A stretch of 30,557 nt of DNA from Bacillota bacterium (GCA_020059765.1 JAGVBM010000303.1:1-30557), one strand, 5' to 3'. Counted from the first letter of the stretch, positions 7,264-15,278 are shown. Numbers and translations: made by a program. The notes: generated by a model from the letters alone, not told the origin.

Positions 7264-7881
7264 ATGAGAACGATGCGTCAAGACGCCTGGACGGAAGAAG
7301 ACGATCGAGTCTTGGCAGAGATTATACTGCGCCATATCCGGGAAGGCAGCACGCAGCTGGCTGCGTTTGAGGAGTGTGCGGGAAAGCTTGGACGAACAGA
7401 GGCTGCATGCGGTTTCAGATGGAATGCATACGTGCGTAAAAACAATCTGCAAGGGATCGAGATCGCAAAAGCTCAACGAAAGATGATCAAGAGCAGATCA
7501 AAAAAAGTCATACGGGAATCAATCGAGTCAGACTCGTCAATTGAGAATGCGGAACTGACTTGGAACGAAGTGATTCGTTTTCTGAAAAACCAACGGCAAG
7601 AACATTCGCTTTTATTAAATAAAGTGCGTCAATTTGAAAGGGAATCGAACCACAAGCAAAGCGAATTGCAGGACTTGCTGGTCGCCAAAAAAATTCTTGA
7701 ACACGAGCTGCAACGGTTGACAGCGGAGCATGAAATGATAAAAGAAGATTATAAAACATTGGTATTCATTATGGAGCGGGCACGCAAGCTAACGCTGCTG
7801 TCTGTCGACGATCTGGGGGAGCCTGACCTGCGGCCCCGCTTTCGAATGGATGCCAACGGAAACCTGGAACGTATCGATTAA
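7264..7881 (+). CDS. RsfA/YlbO-family prespore transcription regulator
   Basis: 205 residues. Residues 5-60 are a Myb/SANT-like DNA-binding domain with the family signature RQDAWTEEDDRVLAEIIL, then HIREGSTQLAAFEECAGKLGRTEAACGFRWNAYVRK (positions 21-56 in two blocks). Residues 95-170 are a predicted coiled coil (EHSLLLNKVRQFERESNHKQ and onward). RsfA proteins of bacilli modulate sigma-F-dependent forespore genes. The DUF896 and YlbP-type genes lie just downstream on the opposite strand. In Bacillus subtilis ylbO and ylbP are also neighbours, so local synteny is partly kept. Start chosen at ATG 7264 behind GGGGAGGTAATTT; ATG 7273 is an alternative. Confidence 0.88.
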   Translation: MRTMRQDAWTEEDDRVLAEIILRHIREGSTQLAAFEECAGKLGRTEAACGFRWNAYVRKNNLQGIEIAKAQRKMIKSRSKKVIRESIESDSSIENAELTWNEVIRFLKNQRQEHSLLLNKVRQFERESNHKQSELQDLLVAKKILEHELQRLTAEHEMIKEDYKTLVFIMERARKLTLLSVDDLGEPDLRPRFRMDANGNLERID

Positions 7882-7897
7882 TCGGTTCAAATCGAAC

Positions 7898-7958
7898 GAA
7901 AAACAAAAAAGGCGATCTGCCGACAGTTTTGCTGCTGCCGACAGGTCGCCTGACCCTA
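7898..7958 (+). terminator. Bidirectional terminator between convergent genes
   Basis: AGGCGATCTG (7910-7919) pairs with CAGGTCGCCT (7942-7951) with one G-U pair, and an inner stem forms between CCGACAG and CTGCCGA. AAAAACAAAAAA lies to the left, serving as a T-run for minus-strand transcripts. CTATTTT lies to the right, serving the rsfA-like gene. Confidence 0.75.
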
Positions 7959-7961
7959 TTT

Positions 7962-8162
7962 TCAATGAATATTCTTGTCGTCTGCAGGTTCTTCATCGAC
8001 GAACTGGATGGAGTCAAGTTGTTTTCGAAACTCATCGCGAAAAGTCTCAATATACTCTTTTCTTAGTTGTTGCTGCTCAATACGTTCTGCTTCCGTTAAC
8101 CCGACCGTTTTGGATTTTCGTGCCAGTTCATTGATGCGGTTCATCTTGATGGTGGACAGCAA
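7962..8162 (-). CDS. DUF896 (YnzC) family small protein
   Basis: 66 residues. The pattern INELARKSKTVGLTEAERIEQ followed by QQLRKEYIETFRDEF and LDSIQFVDE is the DUF896/YnzC family: two antiparallel helices, wholly cytosolic. In Bacillus subtilis YnzC is linked to the SOS region near lexA-yneA. Here it sits beside a GNAT gene, and its exact role is not known. The start is TTG at 8162 because AAAGGAGG lies seven bases upstream of it; the next ATG (8144) would be too far from that site. Confidence 0.88.
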   Translation of the reverse strand: MLSTIKMNRINELARKSKTVGLTEAERIEQQQLRKEYIETFRDEFRKQLDSIQFVDEEPADDKNIH

Positions 8163-8194
8163 ACAGAATCCTCCTTTAGTCCGGGAAATTCAGA

Positions 8195-8638
8195 TTACGG
8201 TTGCCAGATGTAGGGGTTTTCCCCTCTGTCGCGAATCGGATCATATTTCACAGGGGAAAAGCCCAGCTTAATAAAGAAGTCTTGTGCTCCAAACCGTACG
8301 TTGGTTTTGATGGGCAAGCCGAGTGATTGTGCATAACGTACAAGTGCGGAACCGTATCCTTTTCCTTTATATCCGGGTAAAACTTCCAACTTCCACAATT
8401 CATGATGATCCTGCGGCGGATCAAAGTAACGGTCATATTTGGCGTCCATCTTGTACAGGCTCATCCGTGCCACCAGTTTGCCATCGTCATAGATGCCGTA
8501 AAAGGGAGATAGGTTCAGATTTTCAATCAATTTGGAGTGCAATTCTTCGTGCATCGCAAGTTCTTCCAGACCGTTTTCGCGAAACTTTTTAAATTCGTCC
8601 AACGTTTTGTAGTTAATTTTCAGCTGTTCAACATGCAT
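8195..8638 (-). CDS. GNAT-family N-acetyltransferase, YlbP type
   Basis: 147 residues. INYKTLDEFKKF, then SPFYGIYDDGKLVARMSLYK, ELWKLEVLPGYKGKGYGSAL and GENPYIWQP closely follow the layout of Bacillus subtilis YlbP. The acetyl-CoA pyrophosphate loop is PGYKGKGYGSALV. Longer open reading is possible upstream, but ATG 8638 is preceded by GGAGAGGAG at the correct distance. The physiological substrate is unknown. The divergent region upstream (8639-8877) holds no gene that I can see, only a plausible -10 box for the Spo0E-like gene. Confidence 0.9.
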   Translation of the reverse strand: MHVEQLKINYKTLDEFKKFRENGLEELAMHEELHSKLIENLNLSPFYGIYDDGKLVARMSLYKMDAKYDRYFDPPQDHHELWKLEVLPGYKGKGYGSALVRYAQSLGLPIKTNVRFGAQDFFIKLGFSPVKYDPIRDRGENPYIWQP

Positions 8639-8829
8639 GGCTGACACTCCTCTCCACTTGCTGTTTATTCTCATTATACACATAGGAAGTCCGGGCGAAA
8701 ATGTTAAAAAGGGGATTATCAGTTTCAATCGCATGATTCGACACATCATCGCATGCAGGCCGATACGCAACGCGCTTTATGTCAAAGAAAGAAGTTTTTT
8801 CCTGACTGTTCAGGGACTTTCCGGTTCAG

Positions 8830-8835
8830 TATAAT
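8830..8835 (+). promoter_or_regulatory. -10 box for the Spo0E-like gene
   Basis: A perfect TATAAT. At 17 bases upstream the -35 position reads TGTTCA, a weak match, so activator help or low activity is likely. Confidence 0.4.
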
Positions 8836-8877
8836 TGTAAAGTACGATTTTTAAGAGCAAAGGGTTGTGACCGATCG

Positions 8878-9048
8878 ATGAAGAACTTATCACTGCTGAA
8901 CCAGATCGATCAGAAGCGTTTGGAACTTCATCGATTGATCAAACAGACCGGAAATTTGCTGGATCCGGTCGTACTCCAGAAAAGTCAGCAGCTGGATCGT
9001 TTGATTGTGTTGGCATATAAGCAAAATGATGAGTGCCGGGAGGAATAG
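8878..9048 (+). CDS. Spo0E-like aspartyl-phosphate phosphatase
   Basis: 56 residues: an N-terminal helix (LLNQIDQKRLELHRLIKQTG), a short turn with LDP, then the family signature SQQLDRLIVLAYKQ (from residue 36). Spo0E-like proteins are two-helix hairpins that remove the phosphate from Spo0A~P and so delay sporulation. The SQxLDxLI motif carries their key residues. It is too short for many ORF finders. The ribosome binding site is poor: AAAGGG (8860-8865) is about 12 bases from the ATG, so expression may be low or a leader may contribute. The next gene starts four bases after its stop. Confidence 0.82.
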   Translation: MKNLSLLNQIDQKRLELHRLIKQTGNLLDPVVLQKSQQLDRLIVLAYKQNDECREE

Positions 9049-9051
9049 GGC

Positions 9052-9417
9052 TTGCTGGAATCAATGGAACCGATCGATGGATTGGAAGATGTGTCGAATT
9101 TGATCAATGACTTTCTGGAGGATGCCTCTGTCTGGTGTAAACTGGAGTGGGATAAGCCCTTGAGCGAAGATGCGTTGGTACTTGCCCAATTTTCTGGAAG
9201 ATTTGATTTTTGTGACGTGGTATGGAACGAAAGGGAACAGGAAATTGCGTTGGAATTTTTGTTTCATCCCGAAGTCGGCGGGACGGAAGTACCTTCTATT
9301 TCTCTGCCGATTGATCCCGATGATGTGGAAGTGAATATACTGGATAACGGACTGGAGATCCAAAGCCTTGATTTCTGCTTGTTTGTAACGATTACCAATC
9401 GTTCTCTTAACCTGTAA
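9052..9417 (+). CDS. Conserved-looking hypothetical protein, 121 residues
   Basis: Acidic soluble protein, mostly predicted beta strands in the second half (ALEFLFHPE, SISLPIDPDDVEVNIL, LDFCLFVTITN). The start is TTG 9052 because GGGAGG (9038-9043), embedded in the end of the Spo0E-like gene, is eight bases upstream; the two genes are therefore translationally coupled. I do not recognise the family. The pairing with a Spo0E-like gene is the only hint of a role. Confidence 0.7.
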   Translation: MLESMEPIDGLEDVSNLINDFLEDASVWCKLEWDKPLSEDALVLAQFSGRFDFCDVVWNEREQEIALEFLFHPEVGGTEVPSISLPIDPDDVEVNILDNGLEIQSLDFCLFVTITNRSLNL

Positions 9418-9479
9418 GCGGATGGTACCCCTTCGACAAGGAAAGAATAACGGTAATACCGAAAGAGGGGGTGGATTCG

Positions 9480-9701
9480 GTGAATGACGAAAGATCAGGA
9501 ACGGAACAGGAACGGCTGCATAAACAATTCACACCGATTGAAGAGGAGTACCATGCGGCTTATCCGGACGTGAAGGCTCCCTGGACAACCGCTTTTTTAT
9601 CCGGACTGTTCGGACGATATAATAGAGGGTTTCTCATATGGGCGTTGGTTGGTGCCGGGGTTGCCGTGCTATTTTGGGTTCTATACAGCTTTATTGATTG
9701 A
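9480..9701 (+). CDS. Small C-terminally anchored membrane protein
   Basis: 73 residues from GTG 9480, chosen because GAGGGGG lies eight bases upstream; GTG 9471 sits inside that site. A charged N-terminal half (ERLHKQFTPIEEEYHAAYP) is followed by one membrane span, GFLIWALVGAGVAVLFWVLY, ending SFID. The expected topology is N-terminus in the cytosol with a C-terminal anchor. Family not recognised. It ends about 25 bases before a terminator. Confidence 0.68.
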   Translation: MNDERSGTEQERLHKQFTPIEEEYHAAYPDVKAPWTTAFLSGLFGRYNRGFLIWALVGAGVAVLFWVLYSFID

Positions 9702-9724
9702 CGGCTCGCCGGGTGAAATGAACT

Positions 9725-9751
9725 CGCTGCTGCAATGGCAGCGGTTTTTTT
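9725..9751 (+). terminator. Intrinsic terminator
   Basis: CGCTGC (9725-9730) pairs with GCAGCG (9738-9743) around TGCAATG, followed by GTTTTTTT. Confidence 0.75.
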
Positions 9752-9781
9752 CATGTTTATGAGGAGAGAGAGGGGGAATCA

Positions 9782-10249
9782 ATGATGGACACCAAGGATC
9801 CCGCAGACATAGACGGAACCGGCCTTTGGATCGATGCGGACGGTTGTCCGAAGCGGGTGGTGCAGATTGCCCAGGAAATGGCTGTCGCAAAAGGAATGAT
9901 CTGTTGGACGGTGTCAAACTTCCACCATGAATTGCAGGGAAAACACCATTTGGTCGTGGATGATCGATCCCAATCAGTAGACATGGCGATTTTGAACCGG
10001 GTCAAAGCGGGGGATCTGGTTGTGACGCAAGATATTGGTTTGGCGGCGATGGTGCTGGGAAAGGGATGCCGCGTCCTCGGCATTTACGGACAAGAGTACA
10101 AACAAGACAATATCGAATTGCTGTTGGAGATGCGAGAGCAATCCGCCAGGTGGAGACGAGCGGGAAAGCGGACGAAAGGTCCGAAAAAACGGACTCCAGC
10201 AGATGATGAAAGATTTGCAAATCTGTTGCGGGAAATTTTGCAGATTTGA
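9782..10249 (+). CDS. YaiI/YqxD family (UPF0178, DUF188) protein
   Basis: 155 residues. The signature WIDADGCPKRVVQIA opens the domain, then VDDRSQSVDMAI, GDLVVTQDIGLAAMVL and the basic C-terminal KGPKKRTPADDERFANLL, all typical of the family. The acidic residues in WIDAD, DRSQSVD and TQDIG could bind a metal in a PIN/NYN-like fold, which is inference. No function is established to my knowledge. The start follows GAGGAGAGAGAGGGGG; either of two adjacent ATGs could be used. It lies between a terminator and the typA promoter, so it is monocistronic. Confidence 0.9.
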   Translation: MMDTKDPADIDGTGLWIDADGCPKRVVQIAQEMAVAKGMICWTVSNFHHELQGKHHLVVDDRSQSVDMAILNRVKAGDLVVTQDIGLAAMVLGKGCRVLGIYGQEYKQDNIELLLEMREQSARWRRAGKRTKGPKKRTPADDERFANLLREILQI

Positions 10250-10307
10250 ATTTATGCAAAATCGGGAACAACTTTAACAAGAAACTTAAAAAATTTTTGA
10301 CGGAATG

Positions 10308-10316
10308 TGGTATGAT
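10308..10316 (+). promoter_or_regulatory. Extended -10 promoter of typA
   Basis: TGG-TATGAT, the TGn plus -10 form, about 32 bases before typA. No good -35 box is seen, only an A/T-rich stretch at about that distance. Confidence 0.45.
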
Positions 10317-10347
10317 GTTTTTTGTTTGACATTTTAGGAGGTACGTT

Positions 10348-12177
10348 ATGACACATCAGGAAAAACTGCGGAATATTGCGATTATCGCCCACGTCGACCA
10401 TGGGAAAACCACGTTAGTTGATAAATTGCTGCAACAGTCCGGTATTTTTCGGGAGAATGAACATGTGGAAGAACGGGTGATGGATTCCAACGATCTGGAA
10501 CGGGAACGGGGAATCACCATTCTGGCGAAAAACACGGCCATTCATTTTAACGGATACACGATCAATATTGTGGATACGCCGGGACACGCGGACTTTGGCG
10601 GAGAAGTGGAACGGATCATGAAAATGGTAGACGGTGTGCTGCTGGTCGTGGACGCTTTTGAAGGGGTCATGCCGCAGACCAAATTTGTTTTGCGCAAAGC
10701 GTTGGAACAAAATCTGGTTCCAATCGTCGTCTTGAACAAGATTGACCGACCGAACGCCCGTCCACAGGAAGTGGTCGATGAGGTCTACGATCTGTTCATC
10801 GAACTGGATGCCAATGATGAACAATTGGAGTTTCCGATCATTTATGCGTCTGCGCTGCAAGGATACGCTTCCACGGAACCGGATCAGCAAACCGAGGACA
10901 TGCGGGTATTGTACGAAGCGATTATCGAACATATCCCGTCACCGCAAGGTGATCCCAGCGAACCTTTGCAGTTCCAGGTTACGTTGTTGGATTACAACGA
11001 TTACTTGGGCCGTATCGGTATCGGACGGATTCAGCGCGGAGAGATCAAGCTGAATACGCAAGCGGCCGTGGTAAAAACGGACGGATCGATTCAGAAATCC
11101 CGTGTCTCCAAACTATTTGGTTTTATCGGATTGAACCGCGTGGAAATTGAACATGCACAAGCGGGAGATATTATTGCAATTGCGGGTCTGGGGGATATTA
11201 ACGTCGGTGAAACCGTGACCGATCCGGAACATCCGGAAGCGCTGCCGTTATTGCATATCGATGAACCGACGCTGCAAATGACCTTCTTGGTCAATGATTC
11301 CCCCTTTGCCGGACGGGAAGGCAAGCATGTGACCTCGCGAAAGTTAAGAGACCGTCTGCTGGCTGAGTTGGAAACAGACGTATCGCTGCGGGTTGAAGAA
11401 ACCGATTCGCCGGACGCCTTCATCGTGTCGGGGCGCGGGGAACTTCACCTCTCCGTGCTAATCGAAACGATGCGGCGGGAAGGATACGAACTGCAGGTTT
11501 CCAAGCCGCAGGTGATTATCCGGCAAGAAGACGGAGTTAAAATGGAGCCGTTGGAACATTTGGTGATTGACGTGCCGGAAGAGTACATGGGTGCGGTCAT
11601 GGAACGATTGGGAACCCGGAAAGCAGAAATGAGCAACATGATCAATCACGGAACCGGAAATGTGCGAATCGAATTTTTAATTCCTGCACGAGGATTGATC
11701 GGATTCCGGACCGAATTCCTGACGGAAACCCGCGGCTACGGAATCATGAATCACAGCTTTCACTCCTACCAAGCTTATCGGGGAGAAATCGAAGGCCGCC
11801 GACAGGGTGTATTGATTGCCAACGAAACAGGAACGGCAACCGGCTACAGCATTGAGGGACTGGAAGATCGGGGCGTTATGTTTATTACCCCGGGGACGGA
11901 AGTGTATGAAGGCATGATCGTGGGCGAACACAATCGGGACAACGATTTGACCGTCAATGTGACGAAAGCGAAGGCGATGACCAACGTCCGCTCCGCCACG
12001 AAAGATGAGACGACCAAGTTAAAATCCCCGCGTCTTATGTCTTTGGAACAATCCCTGGAATATTTGAGTGATGACGAGTATTGCGAGGTCACGCCCCAGT
12101 CGATTCGTCTGCGCAAGAAGTACTTGAAAAAGAGCGACCGGGATCGTAATGAAAAACAAAAGTCATATGCCAACTGA
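10348..12177 (+). CDS. typA: Ribosome-associated GTPase TypA/BipA
   Basis: 609 residues, full length. The GTPase motifs are AHVDHGKTTL (P-loop, Lys20), the switch I segment RERGITI, DTPGHADF, NKIDRP and YASALQGY. EF-G-like domains III and V follow, then the BipA-specific C-terminal domain (RGLIGFRTEFLTETRGYGI to the end) that reaches the ribosomal A site. TypA is a translation-related GTPase of the elongation factor family that acts in ribosome assembly and growth at low temperature or under stress. The start follows TTAGGAGG. It is monocistronic, ending before the palindromic hairpin at 12236. Confidence 0.98.
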   Translation: MTHQEKLRNIAIIAHVDHGKTTLVDKLLQQSGIFRENEHVEERVMDSNDLERERGITILAKNTAIHFNGYTINIVDTPGHADFGGEVERIMKMVDGVLLVVDAFEGVMPQTKFVLRKALEQNLVPIVVLNKIDRPNARPQEVVDEVYDLFIELDANDEQLEFPIIYASALQGYASTEPDQQTEDMRVLYEAIIEHIPSPQGDPSEPLQFQVTLLDYNDYLGRIGIGRIQRGEIKLNTQAAVVKTDGSIQKSRVSKLFGFIGLNRVEIEHAQAGDIIAIAGLGDINVGETVTDPEHPEALPLLHIDEPTLQMTFLVNDSPFAGREGKHVTSRKLRDRLLAELETDVSLRVEETDSPDAFIVSGRGELHLSVLIETMRREGYELQVSKPQVIIRQEDGVKMEPLEHLVIDVPEEYMGAVMERLGTRKAEMSNMINHGTGNVRIEFLIPARGLIGFRTEFLTETRGYGIMNHSFHSYQAYRGEIEGRRQGVLIANETGTATGYSIEGLEDRGVMFITPGTEVYEGMIVGEHNRDNDLTVNVTKAKAMTNVRSATKDETTKLKSPRLMSLEQSLEYLSDDEYCEVTPQSIRLRKKYLKKSDRDRNEKQKSYAN

Positions 12178-12232
12178 TCTTTCAGTTGACATTCGGCTGC
12201 CCGAAAAGTCAATTCCGAAAAAACAACCTGTT

Positions 12233-12279
12233 AAAAATTATCCCGTACCGCTCTGATAGTGGTACGGGATAATTATTAA
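12233..12279 (+). terminator. Bidirectional terminator; palindrome family copy B
   Basis: AATTATCCCGTACC (12236-12249) and GGTACGGGATAATT (12261-12274) form a perfect 14-base-pair stem with three further inner pairs. A/T-rich flanks on both sides suit termination of typA and of the convergent small gene, whose stop codon (12276-12278) touches the hairpin. Confidence 0.7.
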
Positions 12280-12440
12280 TAATACGATTCTTCCGGCAGC
12301 AGGAAATCAGATTCTGCTTCCGTCGGTTGACTGGCCGTATCCAGCCACTCGTTTTCCAGCCAGTCCTCCGGCCATTGGGTTATCCGAAACGGGTCGTCAG
12401 TCAAGTGAAAAGGGAATCTGAAACTCTCTAGATTCGTCAT
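12276..12440 (-). CDS. 54-residue acidic orphan protein
   Basis: ATG 12440 to TAA on the minus strand, beginning MTNLESFRFPFHLTDDP. It is rich in Asp, Glu and Trp (PEDWLENEWLD) and ends in EESYY. AGGGAGGG lies about six bases upstream of the ATG, a strong ribosome binding site, and the gene fills exactly the space between a shared terminator and a divergent intergenic region. No membrane span or known motif. Not recognised. Confidence 0.6.
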   Translation of the reverse strand: MTNLESFRFPFHLTDDPFRITQWPEDWLENEWLDTASQPTEAESDFLLPEESYY

Positions 12441-12486
12441 GGCCAACCCTCCCTGTACTTGGATTTATCACATTTTGCAACGGATA

Positions 12487-12513
12487 GAATACCCAAAAGG
12501 AAAATGGGTATTC
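12487..12513. promoter_or_regulatory. Inverted repeat between divergent genes
   Basis: GAATACCC (12487-12494) and GGGTATTC (12506-12513) with an A-rich centre, midway between the 54-residue minus-strand gene and the PNPOx-like gene. It could be an operator for either promoter. No T-run follows. Confidence 0.35.
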
Positions 12514-12534
12514 GTAATAGTGGGGGAACCGGAA

Positions 12535-12565
12535 TTGATCGTTGAATTTCCCGTTGTGGTATAAT
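12535..12565 (+). promoter_or_regulatory. Promoter of the PNPOx-like gene
   Basis: A perfect TATAAT (12560-12565) preceded by TGG, giving an extended -10. TTGATC (12535-12540) lies 19 bases upstream, a long spacer for a -35 box. Confidence 0.55.
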
Positions 12566-12603
12566 GGTGGAAACTTTTTCTTGTACTGGAAAGGAGATCT
12601 CCC

Positions 12604-13059
12604 ATGGCTGAAAACATAACAACCGAGTTGTCCCAAGAGTTGCTGAATTTCCTGCAAGGTGAAAAACTGCTTCTCTTGCATACAACCGATCATGAGACGG
12701 GAGTGCCGAACGTGGCTGCCATCTCTTGGGCGTTGGCCATAGGTCCGAAATTGATTCGCTTCGCCATCGACCCCCGTTCCCGCGTGGTGGCCAATATCAA
12801 CAAGGATCCCCGTATTTCCTTGGCTGTGATCGGACCGGAATCCACTTATTCGATCAGCGGTACGGCGAAATCGGATACAGAGAATCTGCAGGGTGTCGCT
12901 TTAAAAATGATCAAGGTGGACATCACGGTTGACGAAGTTCGCGATATCATGTTTTACGGAGCAAAGCTCTCAACGGAACCGGCTTATGTCAAAACCTATG
13001 ACCCGAAATTGGCGGAAAAATACGATTCGGAAGTTTATACTGCGCTCAGAAAGGGATAA
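12604..13059 (+). CDS. Pyridoxamine 5'-phosphate oxidase-like flavin-binding protein
   Basis: 151 residues, split-barrel fold of the PNPOx family. LLHTTDHETGVPNVAAISWALAI is the first pair of strands (residues 20-42), then LIRFAIDPRSRVVANINKDP with the Arg-Ser/Asn pattern that contacts flavin phosphate, then RISLAVIGPESTYSISGTA. Members of this size bind FMN or a related cofactor and reduce small molecules; the substrate cannot be predicted. The start follows AAGGAGATCTCCC. The next gene starts 55 bases later without a clear terminator, so the two may be cotranscribed. Confidence 0.82.
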   Translation: MAENITTELSQELLNFLQGEKLLLLHTTDHETGVPNVAAISWALAIGPKLIRFAIDPRSRVVANINKDPRISLAVIGPESTYSISGTAKSDTENLQGVALKMIKVDITVDEVRDIMFYGAKLSTEPAYVKTYDPKLAEKYDSEVYTALRKG

Positions 13060-13114
13060 TGGATAGTAATAACCTGTAAGATCTGCCGTTGGGAAGGCAG
13101 TAGGGGGGATTTGC

Positions 13115-13588
13115 TTGTTGGAGAAACCCTTTCTTTTTCCGTTGACCATCCGGGACGGCAAAGTGTTTGATTCAACCGGAAAGGATATTACGGAAGCGTA
13201 TCAACAGTACAAACAAATTGAAGCGTCCGAAAAAATGGCAACTGCTTTGGAAATCCTGGGACGATGCAAAGCGGAGGGACATGAAACCCGTCACATGTTG
13301 TTTATCGATACGGCCTACAAATACGCGGCTGTCGTCGAAACGTTTGTTGATGACGATTTGTCCGAACGGCTGTCGCTGGCTTACGCAGGCAAAGTGAAGG
13401 TGAGCGAGTCGGGAGATTGGGTTTTGGGGAAACTCAACAGGTTGCTGCTGCCGTTTACCAATTTGGCAGACCTTTACCAGTACGCGTCCAAAGGATATTT
13501 CACGATTCAGATGGCGGAGCAGGCGTGGGATCATCGAGGCTGTTCTTTCTTCCTGATCAAACCGGAAGTTTCTCAACTCCACCACTGA
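13115..13588 (+). CDS. Hypothetical protein, 157 residues
   Basis: Starts at TTG 13115 or TTG 13118 behind GGGGGG (13103-13108). Soluble, mixed helix and strand. KPFLFPLTIRDGKVFDSTGKDI opens the protein (residues 4-25), and a helical middle holds CKAEGHETRHMLFID. There are two cysteines and no catalytic motif that I recognise. A hairpin-capable CTGCC/GGCAG pair lies just upstream (13083-13100). It ends before the palindromic terminator at 13657. Confidence 0.65.
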   Translation: MLEKPFLFPLTIRDGKVFDSTGKDITEAYQQYKQIEASEKMATALEILGRCKAEGHETRHMLFIDTAYKYAAVVETFVDDDLSERLSLAYAGKVKVSESGDWVLGKLNRLLLPFTNLADLYQYASKGYFTIQMAEQAWDHRGCSFFLIKPEVSQLHH

Positions 13589-13654
13589 GTGCCCGATACT
13601 GCTTGAGCCTTACGGAGTGTGCGGGGAAGGAATAGGCAACTTTCGGCCCACACA

Positions 13655-13698
13655 AAATCCCGTATCACTTCCTGAGTGGAGTGATACGGGATATTTTT
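13655..13698. terminator. Bidirectional terminator; palindrome family copy C
   Basis: ATCCCGTATCAC (13657-13668) and GTGATACGGGAT (13681-13692) form a 12-base-pair perfect stem that extends inward. ATTTTT follows on the plus strand, and CACAAAAT on the left gives a T-run for minus-strand transcripts. It separates the convergent 157-residue ORF and the SDR gene. Confidence 0.75.
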
Positions 13699-13764
13699 GT
13701 GCATATGCGATCATGGTTTATGCTGTGATTTGGTGAGCGGCTGATGAGGCATGCAGGTGCTGAA

Positions 13765-14523
13765 TCAGGTAAGAATTCCGCCGTTTGGAGAAATGATCTG
13801 CCCTGTAATGAAGCCGGAAGAGGGCAACGCCAAAAAACCGGCGACCGATGCAATATCCTGCGGGGTTCCAAGACGGCCGACCGGTGTTTCCTGGGAGAGC
13901 ATGGCAAGATCTCGGGTGTCCAATTGGGACAGCATGTCGGTGTCGATCACGCCCGGCGCAATCGCGTTCACCGTAATGCCGGCGGGCCCCATCTCCTTGG
14001 CGAGGGCTTTCGTCAGGGCAATCAGACCGCCTTTGGAAGCGGAATATGCCGTTTCTCCCGATCCGCCTGCAATTCCCCAAATGGAAGAGATGTTAATGAT
14101 ACGGCCGTAACGTTTGTGGATCATATACTGCAGCACCGCTTTGCTGCAGAGGAACGGGGCTTTCAAATTGGCGTCCATGAGATGGTCCCATTCTGTCTCC
14201 GTCGTGTCGATCAATAGACTGTGGCTGGCGATTCCCGCGTTGTTAACCAAAATGTCCGGTTGTCCCAGATACATCACGGTCGTTTCCAGCAGCCGATCAA
14301 TATCCTCCTGTCGTGTCACGTCCGCCTGCACAGGCAGGGCCGTGACACCTTGTGCCTTACATTCATTCGCCGCTTCCTCCGCCGATTCCCGCGAATATTT
14401 GTAGTTGATGGCAACCGAGGCGCCCAAACGGGCGAGCTCAATCGCAATGGCACGTCCAATTCCCCGCGAGGCGCCGGTAACAATCGCCACTTGACCGAAC
14501 AAGGGGTGGGTTCTTTCGTTCAT
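13765..14523 (-). CDS. SDR-family reductase, probably the EF-P 5-aminopentanone reductase (YmfI type)
   Basis: 252 residues, classical short-chain dehydrogenase. TGASRGIGRAIA binds NADP(H), NNAG stabilises the fold, and the catalytic Ser-Tyr-Lys lies in NISSIWG and YSASKGG. The paired signatures ISSIWGIAG and ITGQIISPNGG resemble Bacillus subtilis YmfI, which reduces the 5-aminopentanone group on elongation factor P, more than housekeeping FabG. FabG-like 3-oxoacyl reductase activity remains the alternative. There is no efp, fabF or acpP nearby to decide. Start at ATG 14523 with AGAGGAC upstream. It is divergent from the membrane-protein gene at 14633. Confidence 0.8.
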   Translation of the reverse strand: MNERTHPLFGQVAIVTGASRGIGRAIAIELARLGASVAINYKYSRESAEEAANECKAQGVTALPVQADVTRQEDIDRLLETTVMYLGQPDILVNNAGIASHSLLIDTTETEWDHLMDANLKAPFLCSKAVLQYMIHKRYGRIINISSIWGIAGGSGETAYSASKGGLIALTKALAKEMGPAGITVNAIAPGVIDTDMLSQLDTRDLAMLSQETPVGRLGTPQDIASVAGFLALPSSGFITGQIISPNGGILT

Positions 14524-14632
14524 GGAATGTCCTCTTTTCGCATCAATTCAGTTTCAATTTATCTTACAACGAAGTTTTACACTAGACAAACAAGAGTTCC
14601 TTCTTCTATGCTGTTGCAAGGGGAGGGAAAAT

Positions 14633-15187
14633 ATGGGTCTTATTCTGTCTTTGTTCGTAAGCGTGATTTTGGGTGTCCTGTTCAGTCTGGCGATATACAA
14701 GGCAATCGGATGGTCTGCCGGATCTCTGCCTCTCCGAATGGAGCGAGTGGCACAATCTGCGGTTTTTCGAAGTCCGTGGAAAATGGGCTTGGCTCTATTC
14801 AGTTTGAATGGGGGATTGTTTTTCGGAACTCTCACTGCCCTGTTGGGGAGTGCCGAATGGACGATCATGTTCAGGTTTCCATCACCGATTGTGCTGATTG
14901 TCCCGCTCGCAATTGCCGTTAGTCTCTTGTCATGGCTATGGTTTGGCAACACTTGGCAGGGGAATGGGAAAGGAAGGGGAATTGCAGCTCTCTTGGGAAG
15001 CAGCTTTTATTTGGTATTATTTGCATATTCGATCTACAATTTGACGACTCTGCGTCCCGCCTTTCCAGGCGATGATCCGTTCATGAAAGCGATTGGACTG
15101 ACGCTGTTGCTGATCGTTTCCGCTACAGCCGGCGTAACCAGTCTGCTGACAGTCGGTTGGCCGCGAAGAAGGAACACAGAGTCATAA
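14633..15187 (+). CDS. Polytopic membrane protein of unknown function
   Basis: 184 residues with four to five hydrophobic segments: LILSLFVSVILGVLFSLAIY near the N-terminus, GLALFSLNGGLFFGTLTAL, IVLIVPLAIAVSLLSWLWF, ALLGSSFYLVLFAYSIY and IGLTLLLIVSATAGVTSLL. The frame is open further upstream, but ATG 14633 is preceded by GGGGAGGG and the upstream residues look non-coding. No motif identifies a transporter or enzyme class. Confidence 0.75.
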   Translation: MGLILSLFVSVILGVLFSLAIYKAIGWSAGSLPLRMERVAQSAVFRSPWKMGLALFSLNGGLFFGTLTALLGSAEWTIMFRFPSPIVLIVPLAIAVSLLSWLWFGNTWQGNGKGRGIAALLGSSFYLVLFAYSIYNLTTLRPAFPGDDPFMKAIGLTLLLIVSATAGVTSLLTVGWPRRRNTES

Positions 15188-15278
15188 GATATGAGATTTC
15201 CACATCTGTCCGGAGATTGGTGCGGATTGATAAGGGAAAATCCCCCGTCAGGTGGAAAATCAGCAAACTTTTTGAAAA

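Noticed and set aside
14522..14632. N-terminal extension of the membrane protein gene
   Set aside because: It would overlap the start of the divergent SDR gene and lacks a ribosome binding site; ATG 14633 follows GGGGAGGG.
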